Positions 8,792 to 17,658 of a stretch of 64,000 nt of DNA are shown in pieces. Positions within the stretch are counted from its first letter, which is position 1; each line of letters begins with the position of its first letter. A model generated the notes under the pieces. It ran no database searches. It had not been told where the DNA came from and was given only the letters and a program-made list of their open reading frames with translations. The stretch covers positions 62,001-126,000 of the forward strand of contig NZ_RZIS01000009.1 of the NCBI RefSeq assembly GCF_005281835.1, given 5' to 3'. Made by a program: the position numbers and the translations under genes. The stretch is from Vibrio profundi (GTDB lineage: Bacteria; Pseudomonadota; Gammaproteobacteria; Enterobacterales; Vibrionaceae).

Positions 8792-9715
8792 TTACACGTG
8801 ATTAAGCCATCGCGGAGGGTGACCAATATAATCTTGAACCGCTTGAATGAAAGCTTGAGCAAGCATGGTGTGTTTCTTATGTGGGTATATCGCGTAGATA
8901 GCGGTATCCATGGTTGAAATAGAAAGCTCGGGTAGAATTTGTGTCAGCTCGAGTTCTTCAAGTGATGCACTTAAGTTTGAAACATCAATCACTGAGTATC
9001 CTAATCCATCTCTAACCGCGTTAATCTGTGTCCGAACATCACTGACTCGATATTGTCCCTTTATTTTGTACGTATCAAACTCATTACCGCCGACGGTTCG
9101 GTTGATTGTGATTTGATCTAACGTGACATCTCCATTGCTGTATATCACCGCTGGTAATTCCAGAAGTTGACTGGGCGTCTTTAATTCACCGTGCAGTTCA
9201 ATAAATGCTTTAGAAGCGATTAAGATGAAGTGTGTATCGGCAATCTTCTTTGCGAATAAGCTAGAGTCTTGCAGCTTGCCTAAGCGGAAGGCGAGGTCAA
9301 AATGATCTGAGATAATATCGGATTTCTTATCATCTAAAGCGTGAACAATTTGAACGTCTGGATAGGTTTTGATGAACTTTGAAATAACGGGTTGTAGGTG
9401 TTCTTGACCAAAATAAATAGGCGAAGTGATTCGTAAGATCCCTTTGGGTTGTTTTTGGTAAGAATCCGCCACTAATTGAATGTGGTTGAGTGTATCTCTA
9501 AGCGTGTGTGTTTGCTCGAGTATATCCTTACCAGCAGAAGTCAGTGAAAATGAGCGAGTTGAACGATTAAGTAACTGCACGCCTAACTCTGATTCTAATT
9601 TTTTGATTTGTTTAGATAAAGAGGAATTGTCCATATCATGCAGTGCAGCGGCTTTAGTAAATGATCCTTGTTGAACGACATCGAGGAATAGTAGCAATTG
9701 ATTGGTCATAGACAT
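8792..9715 (-). CDS. LysR-type transcriptional regulator
   Basis: A 307-residue LysR regulator: N-terminal helix-turn-helix in about the first 65 residues (FTKAAALHDMDNSSLSKQIK and the LESELGVQLLNRSTR motif), followed by the periplasmic-binding-like effector domain. The open frame extends upstream to 9889, but that extension overlaps the divergent nitroreductase gene and is not family-like, so ATG 9715 (or 9709) is chosen. It probably regulates the divergent nitroreductase gene. A degraded paralogous copy lies at 7000-7405. Confidence 0.9.
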   Translation of the reverse strand: MSMTNQLLLFLDVVQQGSFTKAAALHDMDNSSLSKQIKKLESELGVQLLNRSTRSFSLTSAGKDILEQTHTLRDTLNHIQLVADSYQKQPKGILRITSPIYFGQEHLQPVISKFIKTYPDVQIVHALDDKKSDIISDHFDLAFRLGKLQDSSLFAKKIADTHFILIASKAFIELHGELKTPSQLLELPAVIYSNGDVTLDQITINRTVGGNEFDTYKIKGQYRVSDVRTQINAVRDGLGYSVIDVSNLSASLEELELTQILPELSISTMDTAIYAIYPHKKHTMLAQAFIQAVQDYIGHPPRWLNHV

Positions 9716-9876
9716 GTGCTTGGATTTTTTACTGATTTTAGATGTTGTTGATATTAGTCTAGTGGTGAGGATTGTGGAAGTTTGAGACCATAATAATTGG
9801 ATCCTTATGTCATGTTTCTCGGACTGTTTTACTTTTAATATCAGCCCATCGCTTTCGTTCACTGAGGAACATTTAA

Positions 9877-10533
9877 ATGTCTCATCCAATTATTACAGAC
9901 TTAAACACCCGCTATACTGCTAAAAAATATGACCAACAAAAACGCATATCTTCGGAAGATATGGCGGTGATTAAAGAGGCAATTCGTTTGTCTGCTTCTT
10001 CAATCAACTCCCAGCCTTGGAAGTTTATTGTGATAGAAAGCGATGAAGGTAAGCAACGCTTCCACGATACGTTTCAGAACATGCACCAATTTAATCAACC
10101 GCATGCTAAAACTGCATCTCACACAATTCTGTTAGCGTACGATCCTAAATTTACCAAAGAAAAATTTGCGAAACGCGTTGATGCGGAAGTGACGTCTGGG
10201 CACCTCCCTGCTGATCGTTATGAAATGTTTATGGGCGCTTATGCTTTTGCTGAAGCAAACACTGACGAGAAAGGCTTTAATGGCAACTGGACTAAGGCGC
10301 AGGTCTACATTGCGCTTGGCAATTTACTTCATACGTTGGCACGCCTTGGGATCGATTCGACGCCAATGGAAGGGGTAGATGCTGGCTTAATTGGTGAAAT
10401 GTTCAAAGATGAGCTGGACGGCCATGTGTGTGAAGTGGCACTTGCGATCGGCTACCATCAAGATGGCGAAGACTACAACCATGGCTTACCCAAAGCACGC
10501 CTTGCAACTGACGATGTGATTACTGTTGTGTAG
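9877..10533 (+). CDS. NAD(P)H-dependent nitroreductase-family oxidoreductase
   Basis: This 218-residue protein has the FMN-dependent nitroreductase fold: the N-terminal RYTAKKYD motif, the SSINSQPWKFIVI segment (about residues 41-53) that contacts FMN, and a C-terminal AIGYHQDGEDYN region. It resembles NfsB/dihydropteridine-reductase-like enzymes, which reduce nitro compounds, quinones or flavin with NAD(P)H. It is divergent from the LysR gene and ends at a strong terminator. Natural substrate unknown. Confidence 0.9.
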   Translation: MSHPIITDLNTRYTAKKYDQQKRISSEDMAVIKEAIRLSASSINSQPWKFIVIESDEGKQRFHDTFQNMHQFNQPHAKTASHTILLAYDPKFTKEKFAKRVDAEVTSGHLPADRYEMFMGAYAFAEANTDEKGFNGNWTKAQVYIALGNLLHTLARLGIDSTPMEGVDAGLIGEMFKDELDGHVCEVALAIGYHQDGEDYNHGLPKARLATDDVITVV

Positions 10534-10556
10534 TCTTACTACTTCTTAGTGACGAG

Positions 10557-10588
10557 AAAAACGCTTAGCCATGCTGCTAAGCGTTTTT
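10557..10588. terminator. Rho-independent terminator
   Basis: The stem AAAAACGCTTAGC (from about 10557) pairs with GCTAAGCGTTTTT around a 6-base loop. A-rich and T-rich flanks make it work in both directions, between the convergent nitroreductase and EamA transporter genes. Confidence 0.9.
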
Positions 10589-10613
10589 GTTTGTTTTATT
10601 CCTGTTAGGGGCG

Positions 10614-11573
10614 TTAACGCTCTAACATTGGCTTAAGAAGCTTAAGCCGAGCCGACAATTTTCTTGAATCCGCAGTTTGGATTAGCAGGCAAATACCAAT
10701 AAAACCCATCCCCAACCAACCGATGGCGAGAAACCTTTCTCCAACAATGATTACGGCAAATAATGCAGCGATGGCTGGTTCAAGTAAGGTCAATAGCGTC
10801 GCCTCGCCAGCATCGATATACCTTAACCCATAACTGAAACACAAATAGCCAAAAAAAATCGGGATAGCAGCCATGTAAACGGCGACGAAGAAGTTGGTAG
10901 AAGTAGCAAATATTTGTTCACCAGTAATCAGTAGCGAAGGCAGCAGCAGAAGTGCGGCCAAGCCAAACATACTGGCCATGGATGATTTAGAGCTCACGCC
11001 TCGTTCGATCATCTGTCTGGCTGCCCACGCATAAGTCGCGTAGGTAAAGCCAGCGACCAATCCTAATAACAAACCGAGTGTTTCCGTGTGTGATTGGCCG
11101 GAGTGTGTACTCTCAGGTTGTTTTCCAACGATCAGTAAAACAATACCGATAACTCCAAATAAAAAGCTAACCATCCATTTCATGCTTATTGGCTTTTTAT
11201 CGATAAGACGTTCTAAAACAATGGCGAAAAAAGGCGCACTGGCAATCGATACGACGGTACCAATTGCAACACCAGAAAGTTTCATTGATGTGTAGAACGC
11301 CAATGGATACACAGCGACCGATAAGCTACCCGTTATTAAGACTTTAGGAGATTTGAACAAAAGTAATTTGTCAGATTCCAAATCCTTCCATGAACTGACA
11401 ACGAGCAGTAAACCACCGACACCCATTGAGAATGCACCGGTAGCGAGCGGACTAACATCGGGAGTGAAGCTTGCGGCAGTGCCGGTGGTTCCCCATAGTA
11501 AACTGGCGATGACGATCGCAAGTATCCCATTTAAGCGACTATTATTACTTAGCATCTTAGGCCCTGGTTTCAA
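10614..11573 (-). CDS. EamA/DMT-family transporter
   Basis: A 319-residue membrane protein with about ten hydrophobic helices in two halves, each an EamA domain (the first begins ILAIVIASLLWGTTG; the second holds LLEPAIAALFAV before the last helices). These drug/metabolite transporters move small organic molecules, often amino acids or nucleotides, across the inner membrane. ATG at 11573 or a second ATG at 11555 (MLSNN) are both possible. It lies 81 bases downstream of an AraC regulator and a homocysteine methyltransferase on the same strand, and may belong to that unit. Confidence 0.88.
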   Translation of the reverse strand: MKPGPKMLSNNSRLNGILAIVIASLLWGTTGTAASFTPDVSPLATGAFSMGVGGLLLVVSSWKDLESDKLLLFKSPKVLITGSLSVAVYPLAFYTSMKLSGVAIGTVVSIASAPFFAIVLERLIDKKPISMKWMVSFLFGVIGIVLLIVGKQPESTHSGQSHTETLGLLLGLVAGFTYATYAWAARQMIERGVSSKSSMASMFGLAALLLLPSLLITGEQIFATSTNFFVAVYMAAIPIFFGYLCFSYGLRYIDAGEATLLTLLEPAIAALFAVIIVGERFLAIGWLGMGFIGICLLIQTADSRKLSARLKLLKPMLER

Positions 11574-11654
11574 AGTGAGTAAGGCTGATTCTAAAATGAT
11601 AATTGAGTTTATATTTTGCCGTTCGGACGGTTTTTCATGCCCTAACGACGCAAT

Positions 11655-12362
11655 TTAGTGTCTGATTTTTGAAGGGGATAAGCCAAAATACTTGGAAAAT
11701 CGCCGGCTAAATGCAGTCAGATCTGTGTAACCGACAGACTCAGCCACAATTGAAAGTGGGTAGTCGGTATGAAGTAGTAACGCTTGCGCTTTTTCCATAC
11801 GAAGTTTGGTGATGTATTGATTAACGGTATGTTCGGTTTGTTGTTTGAATACAGTTTTCAATTGGGTAGGGCTTAAGCATGCGACCGCTGATAACCTGGC
11901 TATAGACAGTTCTTGCGCTAGGTGAGCCTCAATATGTTCAATGACATTCCGCATTCGGGAATCGAGCGGTTTCAGTAACCGTTGTTCGAACAATAATTGA
12001 TAAAACGTTTCGAACATCGTTCGCTCAATATCTGTATTGATTTGATGCTTGAGCTGAGCTTCAACAAATCCTAAGAAGTGTAATAAAGGCGGGCTGATAG
12101 TAAAGACTAAGGTACTCGATTGCTCTATGGCGGGTGGGAGGGTGTCGAGGTCAGCGACGATAAATTTGGCTTCAGTTTCTGCGTTGAAGTGGTGCATTTC
12201 ACCCGACTTAACTATCACGCATTCGCCGGGTGTCACCTTACCTTTATACGATTCTACTTCAATATTGATCACGCCTCGAAGTGGAAGGACAATCTGATGA
12301 AATTCATGAGAATGTCCTTTCTTGTCGCGACTGTATGAACGAATCGATAAAAGGTTTGGCAT
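11655..12362 (-). CDS. AraC-family transcriptional regulator
   Basis: A 235-residue regulator with an N-terminal cupin-like sensing half (RDKKGHSHEFHQIVLPLRG) and a C-terminal pair of helix-turn-helix motifs ending in DLTAFSRRFSKYFGLSPSKIR, the classic AraC signature. The open frame reaches 12437, but that part would overlap the upstream methyltransferase gene; ATG 12362 gives a normal N terminus 7 bases after that gene's stop. It is probably co-transcribed with the methyltransferase and may control it and the EamA transporter. The inducer is unknown. Confidence 0.88.
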   Translation of the reverse strand: MPNLLSIRSYSRDKKGHSHEFHQIVLPLRGVINIEVESYKGKVTPGECVIVKSGEMHHFNAETEAKFIVADLDTLPPAIEQSSTLVFTISPPLLHFLGFVEAQLKHQINTDIERTMFETFYQLLFEQRLLKPLDSRMRNVIEHIEAHLAQELSIARLSAVACLSPTQLKTVFKQQTEHTVNQYITKLRMEKAQALLLHTDYPLSIVAESVGYTDLTAFSRRFSKYFGLSPSKIRH

Positions 12363-12369
12363 TGAAGTC

Positions 12370-13278
12370 CTATTCCTCTGCCTTCCAATCAGAAAGTGCT
12401 TGAATGTGTTTTGGGCCAATACCACAGCATCCGCCAATAACGGTAGCGCCTAGGCTGTGCCAATGTTTCGCGTATTCCAAATATCCTAGGGGAGATAACT
12501 CTCTCATAGACTGCAGCATGTCGTTAGCTTCGTGCTCAGACTGTATAGGAGCAAAATTGTTGGCGTATACTCCAATCTCTATGTTCGCCCCGTATTCATC
12601 GATCACTTGTTTGGCATCTTTGACTGCCTGCTCCATGACTTCAGGAACCGAACAATTAAATAAAATGCCTGTTGCACCAACAAAACAGCATAGCGCTACG
12701 GCCATTTTGACTGATTGCCCCGATCTCAATGTCGATTGTTCTGAAGCTGTGTCTTCAAGACTAAAAGCGTAATAAACAGGCTTGGTGGTTTGCTTGAGTA
12801 CTTGATGAATGGCTTCAAACTCTTGAATGCTTGAAATGGTTTCGGCTATCCAAATATCAACATGCTTTTCTTGGGCATGGTAGAGCGTCGAATTGATTGC
12901 AATAGCTTGATTTTTTTCAAATAAATCGGGGCGATAACTGCCTAATGCCGGTGGAATAACACCTGCGACAATAGCCGGTTTAGTGCCAGATGATTCCGCA
13001 TACTCGTTTGTGCTATTGCGAGCAATGATCGCTGCTTGTTCAGCTAATTCAGCGCCTCGTTCTTGATATAGGCTTTCACCAAGATGAAAAGGGACACAGG
13101 CATAGCTATTAGCGGTAATAATTTCTGAGCCAGCACTGAGGAAATGCTGATGGGCGAGTCTTACATGCTCTGGTGATTCAATTAGAGCTTGAGCGCTCCA
13201 AAGTGGCTGAGAAAATGGCGCGCCAATCTCTTTAAGTTCACGGCCCATACCGCCGTCTAATATCGTTAGTTTTTTCAT
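12370..13278 (-). CDS. Homocysteine S-methyltransferase-family protein
   Basis: This 302-residue protein has the (beta/alpha)8 homocysteine methyltransferase fold: an N-terminal LDGGMGRELK start, FNCSVPE around residue 208, and the zinc-binding GGCCGIGP near residue 287. The three cysteines of the zinc site are all present. It would transfer a methyl group (for example from S-methylmethionine) to homocysteine to make methionine. Length and motifs are close to MmuM/Mht enzymes. Its neighbours, an AraC regulator and an EamA transporter, could form a small methyl-compound use module; the usual YkfD/MmuP permease is not present. Confidence 0.85.
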   Translation of the reverse strand: MKKLTILDGGMGRELKEIGAPFSQPLWSAQALIESPEHVRLAHQHFLSAGSEIITANSYACVPFHLGESLYQERGAELAEQAAIIARNSTNEYAESSGTKPAIVAGVIPPALGSYRPDLFEKNQAIAINSTLYHAQEKHVDIWIAETISSIQEFEAIHQVLKQTTKPVYYAFSLEDTASEQSTLRSGQSVKMAVALCCFVGATGILFNCSVPEVMEQAVKDAKQVIDEYGANIEIGVYANNFAPIQSEHEANDMLQSMRELSPLGYLEYAKHWHSLGATVIGGCCGIGPKHIQALSDWKAEE

Positions 13279-13369
13279 AGCGCTAAATACATCGATGATT
13301 CTAATTTAGGAAGAGTACCAAACCCAAGTGACGGTGAGAACACGGAATAACGAATGAATCGTGATCCCA

Positions 13370-14263
13370 CTAATCTTCTAATTGTGAGCGAATCCATTTA
13401 GAAAAGGCTTGATACTTGACGCGTGATTGCATCCCTTGCGGGCAAACCATGTCGTAACCCTTGTGCGAGTCTATGATGGGGAACGGTGCAACCAACTCTC
13501 CAGATTCCAATAAATGGCGGTCGAACTCTAATCGGCCCAGCGATACTCCCATAGATTGAAGCGCGGCGGCACACGTATGTTCATGTGTGAAAAGGTCGTA
13601 CTTTTGAGTGCAATCGATATCCAAACCAACTTGATCGAGCCAATATTTCCAAGCGCCATGCCCACCGCTATGAATAAAATTCACATCTTTTAAGTGATGA
13701 GGGTTTCCAAACAATTTGAACTGCTTTGCGTATTCAGGGGTGCACACTGGAACCCGTTTCCCAACGAAAAGGCGTTCACTGAAATGATCGGGGTAATGTC
13801 CTTCACCATAAAAGATACCTAAATCTATCGGGTCAAACTGAAAATCGACTTCATGTTGTTTGGTGAGGAGTTTGATACTTAAGTTTGGGTATAAATCTCG
13901 AAAGCTTTTTAACTTTGGAAGCAGCCAGGCAGACGCAAAATAGGGAGAGGTGCCAATATAAAGTTCGCCGCTGAGCTCGCCATTTTGAATGTCATTGAGC
14001 TCTGAAAATATTAGCTCAAAGGAGGTGTTGAGCATTGTTAAAACGCGTGTGCCTTCTGGAGTGAGCTCTAGCTTTCTTGTTTTCCGAATAAACAGCGTGA
14101 ACTTGAGTTGATCTTCTAGTTTTCGGATTCGATGGCTGACCGCACTTTGCGTTAAACACAGCTCTTTGGCCGCCATCGTAAAACTCAAATACTTAGCCGC
14201 AACACTGAAGGTATGTAGGTGAGCGAGTAACTGCTGTTTATTATCGAACATAACACCATGCAT
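13370..14263 (-). CDS. LysR-type regulator, GcvA-like
   Basis: A 297-residue LysR protein with the N-terminal helix-turn-helix in TMAAKELCLTQSAVSHRIRK and the LEDQLKFTLFIRKTRKLELT stretch, then an effector-binding domain with HEVDFQFDPIDLGIFYG. This pattern is closest to GcvA/AmpR-type members. It is divergent from the GH4 glycosidase gene with a spacer of about 100 bases, so it is the best candidate regulator of the chbF-chbG pair. The start could be ATG 14263 or ATG 14251 (MFDNK). Confidence 0.9.
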   Translation of the reverse strand: MHGVMFDNKQQLLAHLHTFSVAAKYLSFTMAAKELCLTQSAVSHRIRKLEDQLKFTLFIRKTRKLELTPEGTRVLTMLNTSFELIFSELNDIQNGELSGELYIGTSPYFASAWLLPKLKSFRDLYPNLSIKLLTKQHEVDFQFDPIDLGIFYGEGHYPDHFSERLFVGKRVPVCTPEYAKQFKLFGNPHHLKDVNFIHSGGHGAWKYWLDQVGLDIDCTQKYDLFTHEHTCAAALQSMGVSLGRLEFDRHLLESGELVAPFPIIDSHKGYDMVCPQGMQSRVKYQAFSKWIRSQLED

Positions 14264-14365
14264 GAATTTTAGTAATCTATGGGTGCAATATACTCGTTTG
14301 TCAGGGGAGGTTAAATCACTTTTAATGAACTCAGTTAATTCAATGCAAGTTTTAAGGTGAGCACT

Positions 14366-15697
14366 ATGACAGTCGAAAAAGCACTAAAAGTCGCCGTTAT
14401 TGGTGGTGGTTCTAGCTATACCCCTGAGTTGGTTGAAGGTCTGCTCGAACGACATCATGAACTTCCGATAAGTGAGTTGTGGTTAGTTGATATCGAGGAA
14501 GGTATGCACAAAACACAGATCATTGGTGATCTTGCGAGGCGAATGATCAAAAAAGCCGGATGCGACATCAATGTATATGTTACGACTCATCGTAAAGCGG
14601 CGTTACAAGGTGCTGACTTTGTTTGCTCTCAATTTAGAGCGGGTGGCATTAAAGCGCGACTAAGAGATGAACGTATTGCGATTAAATACGGGATGATAGG
14701 TCAAGAGACCAATGGGCTAGGTGGTTTTTCTAATGCGTGCCGGACAATTCCAATCGCGTTAGAGATCGCCAAAGAAATGGAAGAACTTTGCCCTAAAGCT
14801 TGGCTGCTTAACTTTACCAACCCATCGGGCATGGTGACTGAAGCGCTTCTAAAGTACTCGAAAATTCGTACGGTGGGCTTATGTAACATACCGGTCAATA
14901 TGGAACGTGACATTGCGACCATGCTGAATGCCAAACAGGACGAAGTGACTCTACAAATTGCTGGCTTAAATCACATGGTATGGGCGCGTAAGGTCTTGCA
15001 TAACGGTGAAGACAAACTCGAAGAGATCGTGCGCCAACTTAATAATGGCAGTATGGCAATGACACCGAAAAATATTAAGCCTTTTCAGTGGGATAAATCC
15101 TTATTAGAGAACATGGGGATGATCCCGTGCGCATACCTGCGTTATTACTACCAGTCGAAAGACATTATTGATGAAGAGCTAGAAGACGCAAAAGGTGATA
15201 ACAACCGAGCAGCACAGGTTGCGAGAATCGAAGAAGAAGTACTTAAGATTTATAGCGATCCGAATTTGCAAACCAAGCCAAAAATCTTGGAACAGCGTGG
15301 TGGGGCGTATTACTCGGAAGCCGCATGTGAATTGATGAGTAGTATTCATAATAACAAACGAACGATTATGCATGTAAACACACGAAATAATGGTGCGATA
15401 CAAGGTTTACCCGATGATTGTGCAGTCGAAGTTAGCTCAATGATCACCAGTAGTGAGATTTTGCCATTGAACGTGGCACCTTTTCCAATGGACACATTAC
15501 GTTTGATTCAATTGATGAAGGAATTTGAAACGTTAACGGTTAAGGCGGCAGTTGAAGGTGACTTAAATGCAGTACACCGCGCGCTGATACTGAACCCTAT
15601 TGTTGATAGTGGCACACACTTACATGATGCGCTTGAAGAAACCATCAGAGAAAACATCGAATTCATGCCTGCTTTTGCACACGCTATCAATCAGTAA
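14366..15697 (+). CDS. chbF: GH4-family 6-phospho-beta-glucosidase/diacetylchitobiose-6-P hydrolase
   Basis: A 443-residue NAD- and metal-dependent glycosidase. The N-terminal Rossmann motif VIGGGSSYTPEL, the FTNPSGMVTEA segment, CNIP with the metal-binding cysteine, GLNHMVW with the histidine ligand, and EQRGGAYYSEAACE all match E. coli ChbF closely. It would hydrolyse a 6-phosphorylated disaccharide such as diacetylchitobiose-6-phosphate after deacetylation. AAGG at 14354-14357 lies 8 bases before ATG 14366, so that start is preferred over the in-frame GTG 14357. ChbG follows 47 bases downstream. No PTS transporter is in the window. Substrate could also be another beta-glucoside phosphate. 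Confidence 0.85.
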   Translation: MTVEKALKVAVIGGGSSYTPELVEGLLERHHELPISELWLVDIEEGMHKTQIIGDLARRMIKKAGCDINVYVTTHRKAALQGADFVCSQFRAGGIKARLRDERIAIKYGMIGQETNGLGGFSNACRTIPIALEIAKEMEELCPKAWLLNFTNPSGMVTEALLKYSKIRTVGLCNIPVNMERDIATMLNAKQDEVTLQIAGLNHMVWARKVLHNGEDKLEEIVRQLNNGSMAMTPKNIKPFQWDKSLLENMGMIPCAYLRYYYQSKDIIDEELEDAKGDNNRAAQVARIEEEVLKIYSDPNLQTKPKILEQRGGAYYSEAACELMSSIHNNKRTIMHVNTRNNGAIQGLPDDCAVEVSSMITSSEILPLNVAPFPMDTLRLIQLMKEFETLTVKAAVEGDLNAVHRALILNPIVDSGTHLHDALEETIRENIEFMPAFAHAINQ

Positions 15698-15744
15698 TTC
15701 TTGAACAAAAGGTGCAGTTATTGGCTGCACCTCTGGAGTTGAAT

Positions 15745-16527
15745 ATGAAATTGATCTTAAACGCTGATGACTTTGGTTTATCAGAGAGCGTCAATTTAGG
15801 GATCGTTGAGTGCTTCAAAGCGGGTGTCGTGAAGTCAACAACCGTGATGATGAACCAGCAAGGAACAAAGCACGCTACCAAGCTCTACCAGCAAGGCCTA
15901 ATTCCGGAAGTTGGCTTGCACTTTACAGTGACGGCTGGAAAGCCACTCTCAGATCCGAAAGACGTACCAAGTTTGGTAGACGAGCACGGTAATTTCTTGG
16001 ATAAATCGGTATTGATGGTTAAGCGTGATATCAATGAAGATGAGGTTTACCGTGAACTACAGGCACAGTATCAAGCGGCTAAAGAAGCCGGCTTTGATAT
16101 CAACCACATCGATAGCCACCATTTTGCAGGTGTGTTTCTACCTTTAAAAAATGCATTTATTCGTTTTGCTAACGATGTTGGGCTGCCAGTTCGAAGAGTG
16201 GATAACATCGTTGAAGGTCAGAGTGCACTTAAGGTAGCAACACCAGATGCATTTGATGAACGATTTTTTGATCGAGGTGTGTCGTTAGACAACTTGAAAC
16301 ATCTACTGTCAGAGTACAAACGGTCAATGCCAAATGGTGTAGTAGAGCTTATGTGCCACCCTAGTGTTGATAACAACCAAGATCTAAATGAGGTTACTGG
16401 TTATGTCGCTATGCGAGCTATTGAAAAAGGCTTGCTCAGTTCCCCCGAGCTTATTGCTTGGCTGAAAGAACAAAATATTGAATGCGTAGGCTTTGATGTG
16501 TTTAGAGACAGACAACGTAACTGGTAA
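15745..16527 (+). CDS. chbG: ChbG/YdjC-family chitooligosaccharide deacetylase
   Basis: A 260-residue carbohydrate deacetylase. It starts with LILNADDFGLSESVN, the YdjC signature whose aspartates bind the metal; further ligands lie in HIDSHHFAG and in the MCHPS motif. ChbG removes one acetyl group from chitobiose-6-phosphate so that ChbF can cleave it, which fits its position after chbF. A GGAG sits 6 bases before ATG 15745; the open frame extends 11 codons upstream, but that part is not family-like. Cytoplasmic, no signal peptide. Confidence 0.9.
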   Translation: MKLILNADDFGLSESVNLGIVECFKAGVVKSTTVMMNQQGTKHATKLYQQGLIPEVGLHFTVTAGKPLSDPKDVPSLVDEHGNFLDKSVLMVKRDINEDEVYRELQAQYQAAKEAGFDINHIDSHHFAGVFLPLKNAFIRFANDVGLPVRRVDNIVEGQSALKVATPDAFDERFFDRGVSLDNLKHLLSEYKRSMPNGVVELMCHPSVDNNQDLNEVTGYVAMRAIEKGLLSSPELIAWLKEQNIECVGFDVFRDRQRNW

Positions 16528-16568
16528 TTTTGTTGTGTGTTGTTCGAACCATCTTATTAGTGGTTACG

Positions 16569-17513
16569 CTAGAGCAACGTCCTCAAAACGATAGTAAAAG
16601 CGATATCTGTGCTGTTATCCATGTTCCGAACATTCTCAGTCATGAAGGCTTCAATAGCGGTATTGAGGAATCGATAACGATAACCTAAAAGTAGTTCATT
16701 GGATGGCTCTGAAAAGTCTGGGTTAGTTGATGCCCAGCCTTTGTAGTTGTGCGATTCAACGAGGACGCTATGAGCAGAAAAGAACTGGTACTCGTAGCCC
16801 AGTGAAATGAATCCCGCAGAATCGACCATTTCAGTACCAAGGATATCGCCGTTCCGATGTACGCCACCGAATGAAGTGTAAACATGATGGCTATGTATGG
16901 AATAACTAGTATTGAGCTGTAGTCCTTGCTCGAAAGTCGTTCTTGCAAACGGGCCGCTATCTACATGGTTGTAATATAAAGTGAGCCCTGCAGATACTGC
17001 AAAAATTGGGTTCTGGTAAAGGCTCAATTCGTTATATGACTGAATCGCTCTGGTGAGTGTTTCACCTTCAAAATCTGAAATTTCCACTCCTTGGCCGGGA
17101 ATACCGATGTAGAACTGATCTTGCGGCACTTCATCTCGACCATTTTGACCAATCCCAAACAAGTCATGGAAATTCATTGTTAGCTCGTCTAACCCGTTAT
17201 CTCGCGCCTTTATACGTTTAAAAGCCAATTCTGATTTGATTAAATTCGTAACCTGATAAGAAAGGGCTAAGTCTAGATTGTTTTGGTAATAGTCGAGGAA
17301 GTATTCGTTTGTTTCTGCCCACACACTTGCTTGCGTGAATCCCGTTTTTACTTCTAGCGATCCGACAGGTTGAGGTTTGGCACCTCTAAGTTGAAGAGAC
17401 AATATATTGGAATGTATCGGGGATTGTGCAGAAGAATAAAGAGGCTGACCAGCGAAGACGCTAGAAGATATAAAAATGAGTAACGCAATTAGGGTCTTAT
17501 TCAAAATGGTCAA
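16569..17513 (-). CDS. Outer-membrane protein, DUF3187-like
   Basis: A 314-residue protein with a signal peptide (residues 1-21, cleaved after VFA) and a series of alternating amphipathic strands, such as LLLGYRYRF near the end, consistent with a beta-barrel. The PLYSSAQSPIHSN start and the NFHDLFGIGQNGRDEVP segment match my memory of the DUF3187 family of Vibrio and Shewanella, whose function is unknown. Upstream (17567-17590) it carries a motif also found before the porin at 18.8 kb, which suggests shared control, probably by the LuxR-type protein encoded between them. Confidence 0.75.
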   Translation of the reverse strand: MTILNKTLIALLIFISSSVFAGQPLYSSAQSPIHSNILSLQLRGAKPQPVGSLEVKTGFTQASVWAETNEYFLDYYQNNLDLALSYQVTNLIKSELAFKRIKARDNGLDELTMNFHDLFGIGQNGRDEVPQDQFYIGIPGQGVEISDFEGETLTRAIQSYNELSLYQNPIFAVSAGLTLYYNHVDSGPFARTTFEQGLQLNTSYSIHSHHVYTSFGGVHRNGDILGTEMVDSAGFISLGYEYQFFSAHSVLVESHNYKGWASTNPDFSEPSNELLLGYRYRFLNTAIEAFMTENVRNMDNSTDIAFTIVLRTLL

Positions 17514-17566
17514 ACGTTAAGAATGAAATGGGTCGACCATTTTCAATAACGGACCAGATAAATAAA

Positions 17567-17590
17567 CAGTAAAATTACTGCATTTTATCT
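17567..17590 (-). promoter_or_regulatory. Operator-like motif shared with the porin promoter
   Basis: Read on the minus strand, AGATAAAATGCAGTAATTTT lies about 60 bases before the DUF3187-like start. The same string with one A less, AGATAAATGCAGTAATTTT, is found in the same orientation before the porin. Here the half-sites CAGTAA and TTACTG form a palindrome with a 2-base spacer (17567-17580). It is probably a regulator site. Confidence 0.55.
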
Positions 17591-17658
17591 GGACGATAGA
17601 TTTAGATGAGTAGGGGGTATTACGATTACGGCGTTGGCTTTATTAATGAGTTGTACGG

